Part shown: piece after piece, positions 49,211 to 59,888 of the stretch
How the letters are laid out: each line of letters opens with the position of its first letter
Numbering within the stretch: the first letter of the stretch is position 1
Assembly (NCBI GenBank): GCA_003526845.1
Contig: DPVM01000005.1
Location: forward strand, 149,061-213,060
Direction of reading: 5' to 3'
DNA length: 64,000 nucleotides
Origin: Oscillospiraceae bacterium
GTDB lineage: Bacteria; Bacillota; Clostridia; Oscillospirales; Acutalibacteraceae
The notes under the pieces: generated by a model
What the model saw: only the letters and a program-made list of their open reading frames with translations
The model's database searches: none
What the model was told of the DNA's origin: nothing
Translations under genes and position numbers: made by a program

Positions 49211-51322
49211 ATGTCAAAATTAGTAATTGTGGAGTCACCTGCAAAGGCTAAAAACATTAAGGGCTATCTCGGCAGCGGCTACGATGTCGTTGCTTCTATG
49301 GGCCATGTCCGCGATTTGCCTGCGGCAAGACTCAGTGTTGATATTGACCATGATTTTGCACCGAAATATGCAATAATCAAGGGTAAAGAGGAGTTTGTTA
49401 AATCTCTTCAAAAGAAAGCCGAAAAGGCAGACTATGTTTATCTCGCAACCGACCCCGATCGCGAGGGAGAGGCTATTTCGTGGCACCTTGCCACAATTCT
49501 CGGTCTTGATTTGAAAGACCATAACAGGGTCACATTCAACGAAATCACAAAAACGGGCGTTAAAAACGGTATGGCAGACCCGCGCGCCATTGATATTGAC
49601 CTTGTAAATGCACAGCAGGCTCGCCGTATTTTGGACCGCCTCATCGGCTATAAACTTTCTCCGTTTGTCAGCCAAAAAATTCGCCGTGGTCTTTCCGCCG
49701 GCAGAGTTCAATCGGTCGCTCTTCGCCTTGTCGTTGACAGGGAAAACGAAATCAGAGCATTTAAGCCCGAGGAATATTGGTCAATCGACGCCAAGTTCAC
49801 AAATCCCCCCGAGCGCAAAACATTTGCCGCAACGCTCGTTTCCGACCCCGACGGCAACAAACTTAAGCTCGGCGATAAAAATATAGCAAATAAAGAGCAG
49901 AGCGACGCAATACTTGCCGACCTTGAAAATGCTCAGTATGTCGTCAAATCGGTTAAAAAGGGCACAAGAAGAAAAAGCCCGACACCGCCGTTCATCACCT
50001 CAACACTTCAGCAGGAGGCTTCACGCCGCCTTTCCTTTCCTGCAAAGCGCACAATGAAAGCCGCACAGGAACTTTACGAGGGTGTCGATGTCGCAGGTAT
50101 GGGCACAGTCGGTCTTATCACTTATATGAGAACAGACTCGCTCAGAATTTCCGATGAGGCGCGTGCGGCAGGTAACGATTACATTCGCTCAACCTACGGG
50201 GATAAATACCTTCCTGCAAAGCCGAGATTTTATAAATCAAAGGGCAATGTTCAGGACGGACACGAAGCTATCAGGCCGTCAATGCCCGGCGTAACACCCG
50301 AAAGCGTAAAAGGCTCGCTCACAACCGACCAATTCAAGATTTATAAACTCGTTTGGGAGCGTTTTATCGCATCTCTTATGGAATCCTGCGTACAGGAAAC
50401 AATGAAAATTGAAATTGACGCAAACGGCTACACCTTCAACGCAACAGGCTATACCGTTAAGTTTGACGGCTTTACTGCTCTTTATGAAGAAAAAACCGAC
50501 GATACCGCAAAGACTGCCGGTGAAACTCCTCTCCCGAAGGTTGCACAGGGCGATGTGCTCAAGCTCAAATCAATTTTGGGTAATCAACACTTTACACAAC
50601 CGCCTGCAAGATACACCGAAGCGTCGCTCACAAAGGCGCTTGAAGAAAACGGCGTCGGCAGACCGTCAACATATGTTACAATCACTTCGACAATTCTTGC
50701 AAAGGAATATGTTGTCCGCGAGGGTAAGCAGTTCGTTCCGACGGAACTCGGCGAGGCTGTAACAAATCTTCTTAAAGACAAATTGCCGAATATCGTTAAT
50801 GTAAAATATACTTCCCGTATGGAGGACGATCTCGATAAAATCGACTCCGGTGATAAAAACTACATTGATATGATAAGGCTCTATTATGATGATTTTGAAG
50901 AGCCGCTTGAAAAAGCCAAAAAGGAAATGCAGGGCGTTAAAATCAAACTTAAGGAAGAAGAAACCGATGTTATTTGCGACAAGTGCGGCAGAAATATGGT
51001 TGTCAAGGTCGGCAGATTCGGCAAATTCCTTGCTTGCCCGGGTTATCCCGAGTGTAAGAATACAAAACCGCTTGTTTTCAAAACAAAAGCGAAATGCCCC
51101 GAATGCGGCGGTGATGTTATCGAAAAGAAAACAAAGCGCAGAACATCGTTCTACGGCTGCTCGAATTATCCCAACTGCCACTTTATGACATGGGATCTTC
51201 CGACAGACCAAGTTTGCCCGAAGTGCGGCAAATCATTGTTCAAAAAGAAAGGCAACATTCTCTACTGCCCCGACAAAGAGGGTTGCGGATACGAGGTTGC
51301 CGCTCCTAAATCAACAAAGTAA
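49211..51322 (+). CDS. topA: DNA topoisomerase I
   Basis: 703 residues, type IA. Toprim domain IVESPAKAKNI and TDPDREGEAISWHLA; active-site tyrosine in GLITYMRTDS; RRGLSAGRVQSVALR. Three C-terminal zinc-ribbon units follow (CDKCGRNM...CPGYPEC; CPECGGDV...CSNYPNC; CPKCGKSL...CPDKEGC). Relaxes negative supercoils. RBS AAGGAG. Confidence 0.96.
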   Translation: MSKLVIVESPAKAKNIKGYLGSGYDVVASMGHVRDLPAARLSVDIDHDFAPKYAIIKGKEEFVKSLQKKAEKADYVYLATDPDREGEAISWHLATILGLDLKDHNRVTFNEITKTGVKNGMADPRAIDIDLVNAQQARRILDRLIGYKLSPFVSQKIRRGLSAGRVQSVALRLVVDRENEIRAFKPEEYWSIDAKFTNPPERKTFAATLVSDPDGNKLKLGDKNIANKEQSDAILADLENAQYVVKSVKKGTRRKSPTPPFITSTLQQEASRRLSFPAKRTMKAAQELYEGVDVAGMGTVGLITYMRTDSLRISDEARAAGNDYIRSTYGDKYLPAKPRFYKSKGNVQDGHEAIRPSMPGVTPESVKGSLTTDQFKIYKLVWERFIASLMESCVQETMKIEIDANGYTFNATGYTVKFDGFTALYEEKTDDTAKTAGETPLPKVAQGDVLKLKSILGNQHFTQPPARYTEASLTKALEENGVGRPSTYVTITSTILAKEYVVREGKQFVPTELGEAVTNLLKDKLPNIVNVKYTSRMEDDLDKIDSGDKNYIDMIRLYYDDFEEPLEKAKKEMQGVKIKLKEEETDVICDKCGRNMVVKVGRFGKFLACPGYPECKNTKPLVFKTKAKCPECGGDVIEKKTKRRTSFYGCSNYPNCHFMTWDLPTDQVCPKCGKSLFKKKGNILYCPDKEGCGYEVAAPKSTK

Positions 51323-51331
51323 TTTTTGTAT

Positions 51332-52627
51332 ATGAAAAAATTTACAGTCGCAGGCGCAGGGCTTGCAGGAACAGAGGCGGCGTGGCAAATCGCGCAGGCA
51401 GGCTATCCCGTTACTCTTGTCGAAATGAAGCCGCAAAAATTTTCGCCTGCTCACAAAAGTGAATATTTCGCAGAGCTTGTTTGCTCAAACTCACTCAAGG
51501 CGTCGCGCCTCGAAAGTGCGGCAGGGCTTCTGAAAGAGGAAATGGCTCGCCTCGGCTCACTCACTGTGCCGGTCGCGAGGGGATGTGCCGTTGCGGCAGG
51601 CGGTGCACTTGCCGTTGACAGAGATGTTTTTTCAAAAACAATCACCGAAAAAATCAATTCTCATCCAAATATCACCGTTGAGCATCGCGTGTTTGACAAA
51701 ATTGCACCCGGCGATGATGAAATTTTGATAATCGCAACAGGTCCGTTGACAGACGGCGCCTTGTCCGATGAAATCAAACGACTTTGCGGCGATTGCCTTT
51801 CGTTTTACGATGCCGCCGCACCGATTGTCACCGCCGACAGCGTTGATATGTCAAAGGCGTTCGGCGCGTCAAGATACGACAGAGGCGGCGATGACGACTA
51901 TATCAATTGCCCTTTTAACAAGGCAGAGTACGAATCGTTTATTAACGAGCTTGTCAATGCCGAAAGCGCAATTGTTCACGATTTCGATGTTTACGAGGGT
52001 TGTATGCCTATCGAAAAGCTTGCAAAAAGAGGGATTGACGCTCCGCGTTTCGGCCCTATGAAACCGGTCGGACTTGTCGACCCCAATACGGGTCACAGAC
52101 CGTGGGCGTGCGTTCAGCTCCGCCGCGAGAATAATAAAGGCACAATGTTTAACCTCGTCGGTTTTCAGACAAATTTGAAATTCGGCGAGCAAAAAAGAGT
52201 CTTTTCAATGATTCCGGGGCTTGATAATGCCGATTTCGTTCGCTACGGCGTAATGCACAGAAATTCGTTTCTCGATTCGCCCCGACTGCTTAATAAAGAC
52301 TTTTCGCTCCGTTCAAACGAAAATATTTATTTTGCAGGTCAAATCACCGGCGTTGAGGGATATATGGAGTCCGCATCGTCGGGACTGCTCGCAGGTTTGA
52401 ATGCGGTCAGAAAAGTAAACGGCGAGCCGCCGCTCTTGCTCGGCGAAAATACAATGCTCGGTGCGCTGACCGATTATATCAGCGACCCGTCTGTTAAAAA
52501 CTTTCAGCCGATGGGTGCAAATTTCGGAATTTTGCCACCGATTGAGCCTAAAATCCGCGATAAGAAAGAGAGATACGCCGCGCTGTCAAAGCGTGCGCTT
52601 GATGAATTGGAGAAGGTTATCAAATGA
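51332..52627 (+). CDS. trmFO: Folate/FAD-dependent tRNA m5U54 methyltransferase
   Basis: 431 residues. Forms ribothymidine in the T-loop of tRNA using methylene-tetrahydrofolate. The FAD motif VAGAGLAGTEAAWQIA is at the N-terminus; VEMKPQKFSPAH, LVCSNSLK and ITGVEGYMESASSGL are family marks. Start taken as the ATG at 51332; a TTG two codons upstream is less likely. Overlaps plsX by ATGA. Confidence 0.95.
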   Translation: MKKFTVAGAGLAGTEAAWQIAQAGYPVTLVEMKPQKFSPAHKSEYFAELVCSNSLKASRLESAAGLLKEEMARLGSLTVPVARGCAVAAGGALAVDRDVFSKTITEKINSHPNITVEHRVFDKIAPGDDEILIIATGPLTDGALSDEIKRLCGDCLSFYDAAAPIVTADSVDMSKAFGASRYDRGGDDDYINCPFNKAEYESFINELVNAESAIVHDFDVYEGCMPIEKLAKRGIDAPRFGPMKPVGLVDPNTGHRPWACVQLRRENNKGTMFNLVGFQTNLKFGEQKRVFSMIPGLDNADFVRYGVMHRNSFLDSPRLLNKDFSLRSNENIYFAGQITGVEGYMESASSGLLAGLNAVRKVNGEPPLLLGENTMLGALTDYISDPSVKNFQPMGANFGILPPIEPKIRDKKERYAALSKRALDELEKVIK

Positions 52628-53613
52628 ATATAATTGTTGACGCTATGGGCGGCGACAACGCACCTCTTGAAATTATCAAAGGCGCAATGCTTGCCGTTGA
52701 TGAGTTTAATATCGACAAGCTGATTCTTGTCGGCGATGAGAAAAAGATCAATTCCTGCGTTAAGGAAAACAACATAACACTCAAAAACACTCAAATCAAG
52801 CACTGCACGGACGAAATCACAATGTGCGACGATGCAAAATCGGTGCTTAAGGAAAAACCTGATTCCTCGCTTGCAATTGGATTTAAACTGCTCAATGACG
52901 GCGAAGGCGATGCCTTTGTCAGCGCAGGAAATACGGGCGCAATCACGGTCGGCGCAACATTGCTCACAAAGCGAATTAAGGGTGTCAAACGCCCTGCAAT
53001 TGCATCTGTTATGCCAAGTGCCAAAAAGCCGTTTGTGCTTATGGATTGCGGCGCAAATGCAGAGTGCCGTCCCGAATTCTTGTATCAGTTTGGCTTGCTC
53101 GGCTCGATATATATGCAAAATGTGCTCAAGGTTTCAAATCCGCGCGTTGCCCTTGCGAACAACGGCACCGAGGAAACAAAGGGCACGCCTGTTGTCAAGG
53201 AAGCATATGCCCTTATGAAAAGTGCGCCGTATAATTTTGTCGGCAATATTGAGGGCAGACAAATTCCGTTCGGTGATGCCGATGTTGTCGTTGCCGACGG
53301 CTTTACCGGCAACTTGATTTTAAAAATGTATGAGGGCGTCGCAAAAGTATTGATGAACTCAATCAAGGCGGCGTTTATGAAAAACACGCTTTCAAAAATA
53401 TCTTATCTCGGCGTTAAGTCGGGCATAGACGATATGAAAAAGCAGTTTGATTATAAGGAATACGGCGGCGCAGTCGTTCTCGGAGTCAAAAAGCCCGTTA
53501 TAAAGGCACACGGCTCTGCCGATGCGCGCACCTTTAAAAATGCAATCAAGCAGGCGGTTTGGTTTTTGCAAACCGACCTGATAGACAAAATAGAGAAAGA
53601 ACTTAACGATTAA
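52624..53613 (+). CDS. plsX: Phosphate acyltransferase PlsX
   Basis: 329 residues. Makes acyl-phosphate from acyl-ACP for phospholipid synthesis. IIVDAMGGDNAP at the start, DGDAFVSAGNTGA-type segment (EGDAFVSAGNTGAIT), and VADGFTGNLILKMYEG. Usually followed by acpP and then rnc; here rnc begins directly after a single base. Confidence 0.96.
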   Translation: MNIIVDAMGGDNAPLEIIKGAMLAVDEFNIDKLILVGDEKKINSCVKENNITLKNTQIKHCTDEITMCDDAKSVLKEKPDSSLAIGFKLLNDGEGDAFVSAGNTGAITVGATLLTKRIKGVKRPAIASVMPSAKKPFVLMDCGANAECRPEFLYQFGLLGSIYMQNVLKVSNPRVALANNGTEETKGTPVVKEAYALMKSAPYNFVGNIEGRQIPFGDADVVVADGFTGNLILKMYEGVAKVLMNSIKAAFMKNTLSKISYLGVKSGIDDMKKQFDYKEYGGAVVLGVKKPVIKAHGSADARTFKNAIKQAVWFLQTDLIDKIEKELND

Positions 53614-53614
53614 T

Positions 53615-54298
53615 ATGGAATTGTTACAACAAAAAATAGGATACACCTTTAAAAATATTTCATATCTTCACGAGGCATTAACTCATTCAAGCTATGCCAA
53701 CGAGCAGCACAACCCAAAAATTGTCAGCAACGAGCGACTCGAGTTTTTGGGCGACGCCGTTTTGTCAATCATTTCGGCAGAATATCTTTTTAAAAAATTC
53801 CCCGAATATCCCGAGGGCAAGCTTTCAAAACTCCGCTCCTCTCTCGTCTGCACACAGTCGCTTTCAAGCTTTGCAAACGAGTTGAGCCTCGGCGAATATC
53901 TTTATTTGGGCAAAGGCGAGGCGGCTTCGGGCGGCGCACAGCGACCCACCATTCTTGAAAACGCCTTTGAGGCGCTCATTGCCGCCATTTATCTCGACGG
54001 CGGTATGCAGCCGACAAAAAAATTTGTTTTGTCTTTTCTCTCACGCGAGGTGAACAATCACCACACCAATTTTAAAGACTACAAAACAGCCCTTCAGGAG
54101 ATTGTTCAAAAAAATCCCGACGAAACCTTTAATTATGTTTTGGTCGGCGAAAGCGGACCCGACCACGATAAACGCTTTGAGGTTGAGGTTCATATCAATT
54201 CAAATGCAATCGCAAAGGGCGTCGGCAGAAGCAAAAAGCAGGCGGAGCAGGAGGCGGCTAAAGAGGCTCTGATTATGATGGGGTGTATAGATGGCTAA
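53615..54298 (+). CDS. rnc: Ribonuclease III
   Basis: 227 residues. Endonuclease domain with the signature NERLEFLGDAVLS and catalytic ENAFEALIAAIYLD; C-terminal double-stranded RNA-binding domain ending GRSKKQAEQEAAKEAL. Processes rRNA precursors. Overlaps the next gene by 8 bases. Confidence 0.96.
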   Translation: MELLQQKIGYTFKNISYLHEALTHSSYANEQHNPKIVSNERLEFLGDAVLSIISAEYLFKKFPEYPEGKLSKLRSSLVCTQSLSSFANELSLGEYLYLGKGEAASGGAQRPTILENAFEALIAAIYLDGGMQPTKKFVLSFLSREVNNHHTNFKDYKTALQEIVQKNPDETFNYVLVGESGPDHDKRFEVEVHINSNAIAKGVGRSKKQAEQEAAKEALIMMGCIDG

Positions 54299-55271
54299 AA
54301 AGGGTAATATAAGTATCTTTGTCCCTCACAACGGCTGTCCCCAGCAGTGCTCGTTTTGCAATCAAAAAACAATCACCGGCAAATCGGAGCAGCCAACACC
54401 GTCGGATGTGGAAAATGCAGTAAAAAAGGCGCTTGCAAAAAAAGGCTATAAATACGAAATCGCATTTTTCGGCGGCTCGTTCACCGCGATTGACAGGGAC
54501 TATATGGTGTCGCTCTTAAAAGCAGCGTTTGCATTTTTGGATAACGAGCGTATATACGGAATAAGAATTTCAACACGCCCCGATTTTATTGATAACGAGG
54601 TGCTCGATATTTTGAAAAAATACGGCGTCACCTCTGTCGAGCTCGGCGCTCAGTCTATGGATGACGAGGTGCTCGCGGCAAATTTGCGCGGCCATACCTC
54701 GGCGCAGGTAGAGTCGGCGTCAAAGCTTATAAAATCATACGGCTTTGAGCTTGGACTTCAAATGATGACAGGGCTTTATAAGGATACGGACGAAAAGGCG
54801 GTTTCGTCTGCCGAAAAGATAATTGCCCTAAAGCCCGATACCGTTAGGATTTATCCCACCGTTGTGCTTAAGGGTACAATGCTCGCCGATTTGTACGAAC
54901 AGAAAATATACAAGCCTCAAACCGTTGACGATGCGGCAAATCTCTGCACTCGGCTCATACCGATGTTTGAGAACGCAGGCATAAAAATAATTCGCATTGG
55001 GCTTCATTCGTCACCCGAGCTTAAAAAAAATATGATAGCGGGCGCGTTTCACGATTCGTTCGGCGAAATAGTCAAATCGCGATTCCTCTTAAATCAAATA
55101 TTAAAAAACCCGCCTGCCTCTTACGAGATTTTTGTCAACCCCAAAACCGTTTCTCAGCTTAAGGGTCAGCAAAAGCGCAACATCTATTTTTTGATGGAGG
55201 CAGGGTATAACATAAAAGTTACCGTCAGCGACAAGGTCGCCGTCGGAGAAATAAAAACAGTTAAAAAATAA
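54291..55271 (+). CDS. Radical SAM protein, Elp3-like
   Basis: 326 residues. The radical SAM motif is CPQQCSFC (C-x3-C-x2-C), followed by FFGGSFTAID, ISTRPDFID, VELGAQSMDDEVL and VRIYPTVVLKGTMLADLY. There is no acetyltransferase domain, so it is a short Elp3-like protein. It commonly lies between rnc and smc in Clostridia; its substrate is not known, though a tRNA role is possible. Confidence 0.9.
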   Translation: MAKKGNISIFVPHNGCPQQCSFCNQKTITGKSEQPTPSDVENAVKKALAKKGYKYEIAFFGGSFTAIDRDYMVSLLKAAFAFLDNERIYGIRISTRPDFIDNEVLDILKKYGVTSVELGAQSMDDEVLAANLRGHTSAQVESASKLIKSYGFELGLQMMTGLYKDTDEKAVSSAEKIIALKPDTVRIYPTVVLKGTMLADLYEQKIYKPQTVDDAANLCTRLIPMFENAGIKIIRIGLHSSPELKKNMIAGAFHDSFGEIVKSRFLLNQILKNPPASYEIFVNPKTVSQLKGQQKRNIYFLMEAGYNIKVTVSDKVAVGEIKTVKK

Positions 55272-55289
55272 TTATTTTAAGGTATTGCA

Positions 55290-58200
55290 ATGTTATTAAG
55301 AACACTTGAAATGCAGGGATTCAAATCATTCCCCGATAAAACAGAATTAACATTCGGAAAGGGCATCACCGCCGTAGTAGGTCCGAACGGCTCTGGCAAA
55401 AGTAATATTTCCGACGCCGTTCGCTGGGTACTCGGCGAAACCTCGACAAAATCGTTGCGCGGCTCAAAAATGGAGGATGTCATTTTCGGCGGCACCTCGA
55501 CAAGAAAGCCGCTCGGTTTTGCGCAGGTTGTCTTAACGCTCGACAATTCCGACAATTCGCTTAAGGATAAGGACGAAATCGTTACGGTTTCACGCCGCTA
55601 TTACCGTTCGGGTGAAAGCGAGTATAAAATCGACGGCGAGATTGTCCGCCGCAAGGATATTCACGAGTTGTTTATGGATACAGGCTTGGGCGCAGACGGA
55701 TATTCAATGGTCGGTCAGGGTAAAATCGACTCGATAATTTCCGCAAAAAATGAGGACAGACGAGAGCTTTTTGAGGAGGCGGCAGGCATTTCGCGCTTCC
55801 GTCATAAACGAAAAGACGCCGAGCGCCGCCTTGAACAGGCGCAGGAAAATCTTGTCAGACTTCTTGATATTCTCGGCGAGCTTGAAAGCCGTGTCGGTCC
55901 GCTTAAAACTCAAAGCGAAAAGGCAAAGAAATTCCTTGAATTCAGTGATGAAAAGAAAACTCTTGAAATCGGCGTTTGGCTCAGTAAGATCAATAAATTC
56001 ACAAACGAACTTCGCATGCAGGAACACAAAATCGACGCCGCAAATGTTTCGTACGAGCAATGTAATACAGAACTTGAAAATATCGAAAGCGAAATCGAGT
56101 CTGTTCTTGCAAAAATAACCGAAATCAATCTTGAAATCGAGCAAAGCCGCTCCGGCGTTGCCGCTTTTGAGGAGGAGGCAGTGCGCAAGGAGGGCGAAAT
56201 TCAGGTTCTCAACGCAACGCTAGACCATAATAACGAAACTATCGAACGCCTTAAAAACGATATTTCCGCGGCTGACGATACGGGTCTTTCAATCGACGAG
56301 CAAATCGCCGCAAAACACGCATTTATTGAGGAGAACGACGCTAAATCACAGGCAAAGCATATCGAACTTCAAGCCGTTACAAACGAGCTTAATAAAATCA
56401 TTTCCGATAACGATGATATAAGCGGTCAAAGCTCACAGCTCACAAAAGAGCTTGCCGACCTCACTCTTAAATTGTCCGACTGCAAGGTTAAATGTTCTCA
56501 GGCGGTTTCCTCAATTGAGGAAATTAAATCAAGACTTTCGGCTATTGACGAAACGGTGCAGTCAGTCGATAAAGAAATCGAAACTGCGTCGGCTCAAAAG
56601 CAGGAAACAGAGGATAATATCACTTTTATTAAAGAGCGTATTGCGGAATACGAAAATTCAATGGACGGCTATCGCCTTAAATTGAAGAATAAAACAGAAA
56701 AGGCGGAAAAAATCAAAGCTGACTATGACAAACTTGTTCGCTCTCTCGAGGAAAAGCAGTCAAAAGCTCGTATGCTTTCCGACCTTGAAAAAAATATGGA
56801 GGGCTTTGCAGGCTCGGTCAAGGATGTTATGAGGCAAAGTGCGTCAAAGGCACTTTCGGGTATCAACGGCACGCTTGCCCAACTTATCAGTGTTGATAAC
56901 GATTATTCAACCGCTGTCGAGGTCGCTTTGGGTGCCGCCATGCAAAACATCGTTGTTGATAACGAGGCAGACGCAAAGCGCGCCATTAACTATCTTAAAC
57001 AAAACAATCAGGGCAGGGCAACATTCCTCCCCGTTTCGGCAATCAAGCCGCGCTATATCGACGAAAAAAATCTTGATGACAATTTCGGTTTCGTCGACAT
57101 TGCGGCAAATCTTGTCGATTGCGATGCAAAATACAAAAATATCGTTTCAAACCTTTTGGGCAGAGTTATGATTGTTGAGGACATCGACTGCGCAATCGGT
57201 ATTTCAAAACGCTATAACAATAAATATAAAATCGTCACTCTTGACGGTCAGGTTATGAATCCGGGCGGCTCAATGACAGGCGGCTCGCGTTCAAGGGGCG
57301 CAGGCATTCTTTCCCGTGCAAATATGATTGACGAACTTAATGCCGAGGCTGAAAAAATCAAGGCGCAGGTTGACGAAATCGCTCAATCATACAAAAAAGC
57401 AATGGAGGAGGCTAATCTTGCCGCCGCCGATGTTCAGGGTGCGGACGCAGACCTTCGCAATGCAAAAGAAGAACTTATCCGTGCCGAGGGCGACGATAAA
57501 CTTGCAAGTGATAAACTTAAATCGCTCGGCGACAGAAAAGCCGCTCTCATTAGCGAAAAGGAAAATGCCGACGGCAGAATTATGCTCTTTGAAGAGGCAG
57601 ACAAAAAGGCAAGCCGCGAGAGCGATGCCGTTCAAAATCAAATCAACGATGTTGAGGCGAAGCTCGGCGAAATCAGCAACGGCGTTGACGAGCTTACTCA
57701 AAAGCGCGAGACTGTCCGCAAGCGCAGTGAGGAAATCAACCTCGAGCTTGTCACTCTTGCAAAGGATACCGAGGCGGCAAAACTTGCCGTTGACGAACTT
57801 GAACTTCGCAAGTCCACACAGTCAGACAGAGTTAAATCAATTACCGATGAAATCGAACAGTACGAGGCTAAAAATCAAAACCTTATGCTTTCAATTTCCG
57901 ACGTTCAGTCAACCGTTAACGAGCTTCGTGCAAAGGCAAAAAGCGCAGACGATGCAATCCGCGACAGAATTACATATCGTGACAATTGCGAAAAGCGCAA
58001 TGTTGAGCTTCGTACCGAGGAAAAAACAAAAACCTCCGACAGAGAAAAGCTGTCTGCCGAGCTTGTCAGACTTGAAGAACGCAAAAACAATATGCAAAAA
58101 GAGTTTGACGACCTCAACGATATGCTCTTTGAGCAGTATGAGCTTACCCGTCCCGAGGCAGAGGCTCTCGGCATAGTTATTGAAAATATGGCAGAGGCTA

Positions 58201-58862
58201 AAAAACGCCTGCACGAAATCAAGGTTGCCATCAGAGCGCTCGGCTCAATCAATGTCGGCGCAATCGAGGAATATAAAGAGGTTTCCGAGAGATACGAATT
58301 TCTTAAGGAGCAAATCGGCGATATTGAAAAATCAAAGTCCGAACTTCAAAATATTATCGAGGACCTCACTTCCTCAATGAGCGAAAAATTCCTTACGCAG
58401 TTCAAAAAAATCAATGAGGAGTTCAAGGTTTCGTTCGCCGATTTCTTCGGCGGCGGCAAGGGCGAGCTTATTCTCGAGGAACCCGACAATTGCCTTGAAT
58501 CCGCTATTGAAATCAAAATTCAGCCACCGGGAAAATCTGTTCAAAACATTAACCTTTTCTCGGGCGGCGAAAAATCGCTTGCAGCTATGGCTCTGCTTTT
58601 CAGCGTGCTTAAGGTCACACCGTCACCGTTTTGTATTTATGACGAGGTCGAAGCTGCGCTTGACGATGTCAATGTTGAGCGATTCGCAAAATATATGCGC
58701 AAAATGACCGATAAAACGCAATTCATTTCAATCACCCACCGCCGCGGCACTATGGAGGAGGCAGATGTCCTCTACGGCGTTACAATGCAGGAAAAGGGCG
58801 TTTCAAAGCTCCTTGAATTGCAGAGTGCTGAGCTTGCCGCAAAAATGGGGCTTGATGTATAA
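55290..58862 (+). CDS. smc: Chromosome partition protein SMC
   Basis: 1190 residues. Condensin ATPase: Walker A GPNGSGKSN at the N-terminal head, long coiled coil, hinge domain around residues 510-665 with the VALGAAMQNIVVDNEADAK and GGSMTGGSRSRG parts, second coiled coil, and the C-terminal head with signature NLFSGGEKSLAAMALL and Walker B FCIYDEVEAALDD. ftsY follows 45 bases later. Confidence 0.97.
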   Translation: MLLRTLEMQGFKSFPDKTELTFGKGITAVVGPNGSGKSNISDAVRWVLGETSTKSLRGSKMEDVIFGGTSTRKPLGFAQVVLTLDNSDNSLKDKDEIVTVSRRYYRSGESEYKIDGEIVRRKDIHELFMDTGLGADGYSMVGQGKIDSIISAKNEDRRELFEEAAGISRFRHKRKDAERRLEQAQENLVRLLDILGELESRVGPLKTQSEKAKKFLEFSDEKKTLEIGVWLSKINKFTNELRMQEHKIDAANVSYEQCNTELENIESEIESVLAKITEINLEIEQSRSGVAAFEEEAVRKEGEIQVLNATLDHNNETIERLKNDISAADDTGLSIDEQIAAKHAFIEENDAKSQAKHIELQAVTNELNKIISDNDDISGQSSQLTKELADLTLKLSDCKVKCSQAVSSIEEIKSRLSAIDETVQSVDKEIETASAQKQETEDNITFIKERIAEYENSMDGYRLKLKNKTEKAEKIKADYDKLVRSLEEKQSKARMLSDLEKNMEGFAGSVKDVMRQSASKALSGINGTLAQLISVDNDYSTAVEVALGAAMQNIVVDNEADAKRAINYLKQNNQGRATFLPVSAIKPRYIDEKNLDDNFGFVDIAANLVDCDAKYKNIVSNLLGRVMIVEDIDCAIGISKRYNNKYKIVTLDGQVMNPGGSMTGGSRSRGAGILSRANMIDELNAEAEKIKAQVDEIAQSYKKAMEEANLAAADVQGADADLRNAKEELIRAEGDDKLASDKLKSLGDRKAALISEKENADGRIMLFEEADKKASRESDAVQNQINDVEAKLGEISNGVDELTQKRETVRKRSEEINLELVTLAKDTEAAKLAVDELELRKSTQSDRVKSITDEIEQYEAKNQNLMLSISDVQSTVNELRAKAKSADDAIRDRITYRDNCEKRNVELRTEEKTKTSDREKLSAELVRLEERKNNMQKEFDDLNDMLFEQYELTRPEAEALGIVIENMAEAKKRLHEIKVAIRALGSINVGAIEEYKEVSERYEFLKEQIGDIEKSKSELQNIIEDLTSSMSEKFLTQFKKINEEFKVSFADFFGGGKGELILEEPDNCLESAIEIKIQPPGKSVQNINLFSGGEKSLAAMALLFSVLKVTPSPFCIYDEVEAALDDVNVERFAKYMRKMTDKTQFISITHRRGTMEEADVLYGVTMQEKGVSKLLELQSAELAAKMGLDV

Positions 58863-58907
58863 CAAACCGATTAATTAAAATCTGTCCGAAAGGAATGGCT
58901 ATATAAT

Positions 58908-59888
58908 ATGGGACTTTTCAGCAAATTCAGAAAAGGTTTAAAAAAGACAAGAGATGAGGGAATCACCGCAAAGGTTGACGAGGTTATCGAAACCTATGAC
59001 GAAATCTGCGACGATTTGTTCGATGAACTTGAAGAGGTTTTGATTATGGGCGATGTCGGAATGCAAACGGCTGAACGCATCATCTCCGACCTTAAAGAAA
59101 AAATCGAAAACGATAAAATTACCGAGGTTTCCGAAGTTCGTGAAACTTTAAAAGATATTGTTGCCGGTATCGTTTGGGGCGGCTCATATCTTAAACTCAG
59201 AACAAAGCCGTCTGTAATTCTTGTTATCGGCGTTAACGGCGTCGGCAAAACAACAACAATCGGTAAACTTGCAATGCGACTCAAAAGCATGGGCAGGAGC
59301 GTTATTCTCGGCGCCGCAGATACATTCCGTGCCGCCGCTATCGAACAGCTTGAGGTTTGGGCAAAGCGCGCCGATGTTCCTATGGTTAAGCATGCCGAGG
59401 GCGCAGACCCTGCGGCTGTTGTTTATGACACTATTCAGTCGGCAAAGGCAAAGGGCACCGATGTTATCATTATTGATACAGCAGGCAGACTTCATAACAA
59501 GAAAAATCTTATGGATGAGCTTAACAAAATCAGCCGTGTTATCGACAGAGAACTTCCCGACGCTTCAAGAGAAACACTCCTTATTCTTGACGCAACAACC
59601 GGTCAAAACGCCGTTAATCAGGCAAAGGACTTCAAGGATGCGGCAGGTATCACGGGCATTATTCTCACAAAACTTGACGGCACAGCACGCGGCGGCGTTG
59701 TCCTTGCCATAAACAATGAGCTTGATGTGCCGGTAAAATTTGTCGGTGTAGGCGAGCAGATAGACGATTTACAGCCGTTTGATGCAGACGCGTTTGCATC
59801 TGCGCTGTTTGATAAAAAGCCGACTCATGATGACGATGACGAAATTGCCGATTTTATCTCATCTGTCGATGAAAAAGAGGAAAAATAA
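58908..59888 (+). CDS. ftsY: Signal recognition particle receptor FtsY
   Basis: 326 residues. GTPase that docks SRP at the membrane. N domain (LFSKFRKGLKKTRDEGITAK), G domain with GVNGVGKTT, DTFRAAAIEQLEVW, DTAGRLHNKKNLMDEL and LTKLDGTARGG. It lacks the long acidic A domain of E. coli; instead the acidic stretch DDDDE is near the C-terminus. Its stop overlaps the rdgB start (TAATG). Confidence 0.96.
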   Translation: MGLFSKFRKGLKKTRDEGITAKVDEVIETYDEICDDLFDELEEVLIMGDVGMQTAERIISDLKEKIENDKITEVSEVRETLKDIVAGIVWGGSYLKLRTKPSVILVIGVNGVGKTTTIGKLAMRLKSMGRSVILGAADTFRAAAIEQLEVWAKRADVPMVKHAEGADPAAVVYDTIQSAKAKGTDVIIIDTAGRLHNKKNLMDELNKISRVIDRELPDASRETLLILDATTGQNAVNQAKDFKDAAGITGIILTKLDGTARGGVVLAINNELDVPVKFVGVGEQIDDLQPFDADAFASALFDKKPTHDDDDEIADFISSVDEKEEK